Shown here piece after piece: positions 5,589 through 7,593 of a stretch of DNA of 7,593 bases. The DNA is taken from NCBI GenBank assembly GCA_016179005.1, contig JACOSF010000339.1, positions 1 to 7,593 on the forward strand. Direction: 5' to 3'. The notes beneath the pieces are model-generated. The model worked only from the letters and a program-made list of their open reading frames with translations. It was not told the DNA's origin and ran no database searches. Both the position numbers and the translations under genes were made by a program. The stretch comes from Acidobacteriota bacterium (lineage in GTDB: Bacteria > Acidobacteriota > Terriglobia > Acidiferrales > UBA7541). Position 1 is the stretch's first letter, and every line of letters starts with the position of its first letter.

Positions 5589-6623
5589 ATGGGGATCACG
5601 AAAGAAAAAGCGATGGAGCTGTTCGGGTCGGAGGACCTGATCGGCATCGGGATGGCGGCGATGGAAGTGCGCCGCGCGAAGACCGACGCACGCATCGTGA
5701 CCTACCAGATCGACCGCAACATCAACTACACGAATTTCTGCACGGAGTACTGTTCGTTCTGCGCGTTCTACCGGCCGCTGGGGTCGAAGGAAGGCTACCT
5801 GCTGCCGCTGGAAGAAATTCACCAGAAGATTGCGGAGATGATCGAGCTGGGCGGAACCGGCGTGCTGCTGCAAGGCGGGCTGCACCCGGACCTGCGCATC
5901 GGGTTCTACGAGACGATGCTGCGCTCGATCAAGGGAAAATTTCCGCAGGTGCACCTGCACTGCTTTTCCGCGCCGGAGATTCTGTGCATCGCGGAGCTTT
6001 CCGGGCTGACGGTGCGGGACACCACCGTGCAATTGCGCGACGCGGGCCTGGACTCGATCCCGGGCGGCGGGGCGGAAATTCTCGACGACGAAATTCGCGC
6101 GCGCATCGCGCGGCTGAAGTGCACCAGCGACGAATGGGAAAGCGTGCACCGCGCGGCGCACTCGCTGGGGATGCGCACGACGGCGACGATGATGTTCGGG
6201 TGCGGCGAGGAACACCGGCACCGCGTCAACCATTTCGAGCGCATCCGGCGCATCCAGGAGGATACCGGCGGGTTCACCGCGTTCATCCCGTGGATGTTCG
6301 CGCCGGAAAACACGCCGCTCGGTAAAAAAGTGCCGCAGACGACGGCCGTGGACTATTTGAAGACACTAGCCATCAGCCGGATTTATCTCGACAACATTGA
6401 CCACGTGCAATCGAGCTGGCTGACGCCGGGCGTGAAGGTGTGCCAAGTCGGACTGCAATTCGGCGCGGACGACGTGGGGAGCATTTTGATTGAAGAGAAC
6501 GTGGTGTACGCGGCGGGCGTGCGCAACCGCACGAACGAGGCGGAGCTGCGGCGGATCATTGCCGACGCGGGATACATTCCGGCGCAGCGGGATACCCTGT
6601 ACCGGGCGTATTTTCTGAAGTAA
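5589..6623 (+). CDS. mqnC: Cyclic dehypoxanthinyl futalosine synthase MqnC (radical SAM)
   Basis: MqnC is a radical SAM enzyme that cyclises dehypoxanthine futalosine to its spiro cyclic form, the third enzymatic transformation of the futalosine pathway. The protein has 344 residues, close to the usual length. The [4Fe-4S] motif CX3CX2C is at C51, C55 and C58, in NFCTEYCSFCAFYR. Other family landmarks are VLLQGGLHPDL (92-102), DSIPGGGAEIL (155-165), TTATMMFGCGE (197-207) and FIPWMFAPENTPLG (232-245). The GGGAEIL stretch and overall length favour MqnC over the related MqnE. The ATG is preceded by AGGG/AAAGGG purine runs that serve as a ribosome-binding site. It lies 31 bases after mqnA with no promoter or terminator between, so the two are probably cotranscribed. 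MqnB, MqnD and MqnE functions are not in this window. Confidence 0.95.
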   Translation: MGITKEKAMELFGSEDLIGIGMAAMEVRRAKTDARIVTYQIDRNINYTNFCTEYCSFCAFYRPLGSKEGYLLPLEEIHQKIAEMIELGGTGVLLQGGLHPDLRIGFYETMLRSIKGKFPQVHLHCFSAPEILCIAELSGLTVRDTTVQLRDAGLDSIPGGGAEILDDEIRARIARLKCTSDEWESVHRAAHSLGMRTTATMMFGCGEEHRHRVNHFERIRRIQEDTGGFTAFIPWMFAPENTPLGKKVPQTTAVDYLKTLAISRIYLDNIDHVQSSWLTPGVKVCQVGLQFGADDVGSILIEENVVYAAGVRNRTNEAELRRIIADAGYIPAQRDTLYRAYFLK

Positions 6624-6701
6624 AAGGCATGAGGGATCAGGATTCCGAGGCCGACACTCTCCGTTCTCCCGTTGCACAATGTCTTAGAATCCCATTGATG
6701 C

Positions 6702-6729
6702 CGGCCCCGCACTGCGGGGCCGCCGCTAC
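6702..6729 (-). repeat. GTAG-headed hairpin after mqnC
   Basis: CGGCCCCGC (6702-6710) and GCGGGGCCG (6714-6722) form a 9-bp GC stem with the loop ACT. On the minus strand GTAG (6729-6726) precedes the stem, as in the other hairpins of this window. The 12-mer CCGCCGCTACGG (6720-6731) is shared with the composite element at 4468-4479. It lies about 80 bases after the mqnC stop. It might contribute to transcript termination, but there is no T-run. The rest of 6624-6787 shows nothing recognisable. Confidence 0.6.
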
Positions 6730-6787
6730 GGGTGGAGGCGTAAGGCGGCGGAAATAAATTCCAAGATCTTTGCGTAGTACAAAGCAA

Positions 6788-7552
6788 ATGGCATCGCCGA
6801 AGAAATTCCGGGCGAAGCTGTGGCTGTGGATTGTGCTGCTGGTGATTGTTGCGTCCACGGCGGCGAAGGTGGGCCCGACGGCACTTGCGCCACAGAAACT
6901 TTCCGACTTCACAACGCCCACGCCGATCCCGGAAGCCGACACGCTCATCATCGGATTCCTCGGCGGATGGGAGAAGTGGGACGAGCCCAAGCGCGGCGTG
7001 CGCAAGTTTGCGCTGCGCCTGCGCGCGAAGAACCTGCCCGGCGTGCACATTGAAACCGTGGAAAACCATCGCCGCGAAATTGCGGTGGAATTGGTGAAAA
7101 AGTCGTTTGACCGCAACGGCGACGGCACGCTGAGCGAGGAAGAAGCAGGTTCAGTGCGGGTGATTCTGTTTGGCCAGAGCTTCGGCGGCGCCGCGGTGAA
7201 CAAGCTGTGCAAAGAGCTGAAGCCACTTGGCGTGCCGGTGCTGTTGGCGGTGCAGATTGACAGCGTGGGCGTGGACGACGCTGAAGTGCCGTCAAACGTG
7301 CGCCGCGCCGCGAACTTCTTCCAGCGCGATGACTATTTCTTCATCCGCGGCGAGCGCGAACTGCGCGCGGAAGACGCGGCCCGAACGAAAATCCTGGGCA
7401 ACTACAAATACAATTACCGTGGCAAGAAAGTGGACCTCTCCGACGGCCGCTGGTACCAGAAGATTTTCCGCAACGCGCACGTAAAGATTGAACAGGACCC
7501 GGACGTGTGGGCGAAAGTCGCAGAGCTGATCCTCGCGGAAATCAGAAAATAG
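6788..7552 (+). CDS. Membrane-anchored alpha/beta-hydrolase-like protein with EF-hand loop
   Basis: This 254-residue protein of unknown function has a basic N-terminus (PKKFRAK) and one hydrophobic segment at about 11-27, so it is probably anchored in the membrane or secreted. The strand-like DTLIIGFLGGW (51-61) resembles the start of an alpha/beta-hydrolase core. GQSFGG (129-134) matches the GxSxG nucleophile elbow with S131. D158 (after AVQI) and H231 (in NAHVKIEQDPDVW) are plausible partners for a Ser-Asp-His triad; this is inferred from spacing. DRNGDGTLSEEE (108-119) is a perfect 12-residue EF-hand calcium loop: D, N and D at positions 1, 3 and 5, G at 6, S at 9 and E at 12. It lies just before the nucleophile strand. 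The ATG at 6788 is preferred; an in-frame TTG at 6770 would add six residues. No clear Shine-Dalgarno sequence is seen. It follows mqnC in the same direction after 164 bases with a hairpin between, so it is probably a separate unit. Confidence 0.75.
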   Translation: MASPKKFRAKLWLWIVLLVIVASTAAKVGPTALAPQKLSDFTTPTPIPEADTLIIGFLGGWEKWDEPKRGVRKFALRLRAKNLPGVHIETVENHRREIAVELVKKSFDRNGDGTLSEEEAGSVRVILFGQSFGGAAVNKLCKELKPLGVPVLLAVQIDSVGVDDAEVPSNVRRAANFFQRDDYFFIRGERELRAEDAARTKILGNYKYNYRGKKVDLSDGRWYQKIFRNAHVKIEQDPDVWAKVAELILAEIRK

Positions 7553-7572
7553 AAAACAGTGAAAAATCGCCG

Positions 7573-7593
7573 GTCCTTCGCTTCGTTCAGGAC
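7573..7593 (+). repeat. Inverted repeat at the window edge
   Basis: GTCCT (7573-7577) and AGGAC (7589-7593) pair around an 11-base centre that contains two CTTCG-like steps (ttcgcttcgttc). It begins 20 bases after the stop of the hydrolase-like gene and runs to the window edge, so its full extent is unknown. It may be another dispersed palindromic element or a weak transcript-end hairpin. Confidence 0.35.

Noticed and set aside
1..7593. Defence system, toxin-antitoxin pair, prophage or RNA gene
   Set aside because: None of the six genes belongs to such families, and I see no tRNA or rRNA sequence. DprA alone is a transformation housekeeping protein.

Overview
This is GC-rich, densely coding bacterial DNA. 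It carries six protein genes and an unusual number of short palindromic repeats in the gaps. Menaquinone genes of the futalosine type, a divergent Nramp-like transporter and GTAG-headed REP-like repeats suggest an Acidobacteriota-type genome (Terriglobia/Koribacter-like). That placement comes from remembered gene and repeat style, not from a marker gene.

Layout: positions 1-205 hold no convincing gene. dprA (229-1356, minus strand) encodes the DNA-processing protein of natural transformation, and its stop codon lies inside a REP-like hairpin. A short divergent gap with a purine-rich tract separates it from an Nramp-superfamily membrane transporter (1481-3016, plus). That gene converges on a DAO-type FAD oxidoreductase with a twin-arginine-like leader (3207-4364, minus). 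A second exact copy of the hairpin lies between the two convergent stops. Next comes a roughly 290-base gap (4365-4657) with a composite palindromic element, a perfect TTTGAA-N3-TTCAAA palindrome, an 8-bp inverted repeat and an extended -10 box. It leads into mqnA (4658-5557) and mqnC (5589-6623), 31 bases apart and clearly an operon. After another GTAG-type hairpin comes a membrane-anchored alpha/beta-hydrolase-like protein of unknown function with a perfect EF-hand loop (6788-7552). A partial inverted repeat ends the window.

How the genes fit together: only mqnA and mqnC form an evident functional unit, making chorismate-derived 3-enolpyruvylbenzoate and cyclising dehypoxanthine futalosine on the way to menaquinone. 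The other genes look like unrelated housekeeping or accessory neighbours.

I see no defence system, mobile gene cassette, CRISPR array, RNA gene or prophage. The most distinctive content is the family of GTAG-headed palindromes, the regulatory-looking mqnA upstream region, the altered metal-site motifs of the Nramp-like protein and the EF-hand/hydrolase combination.
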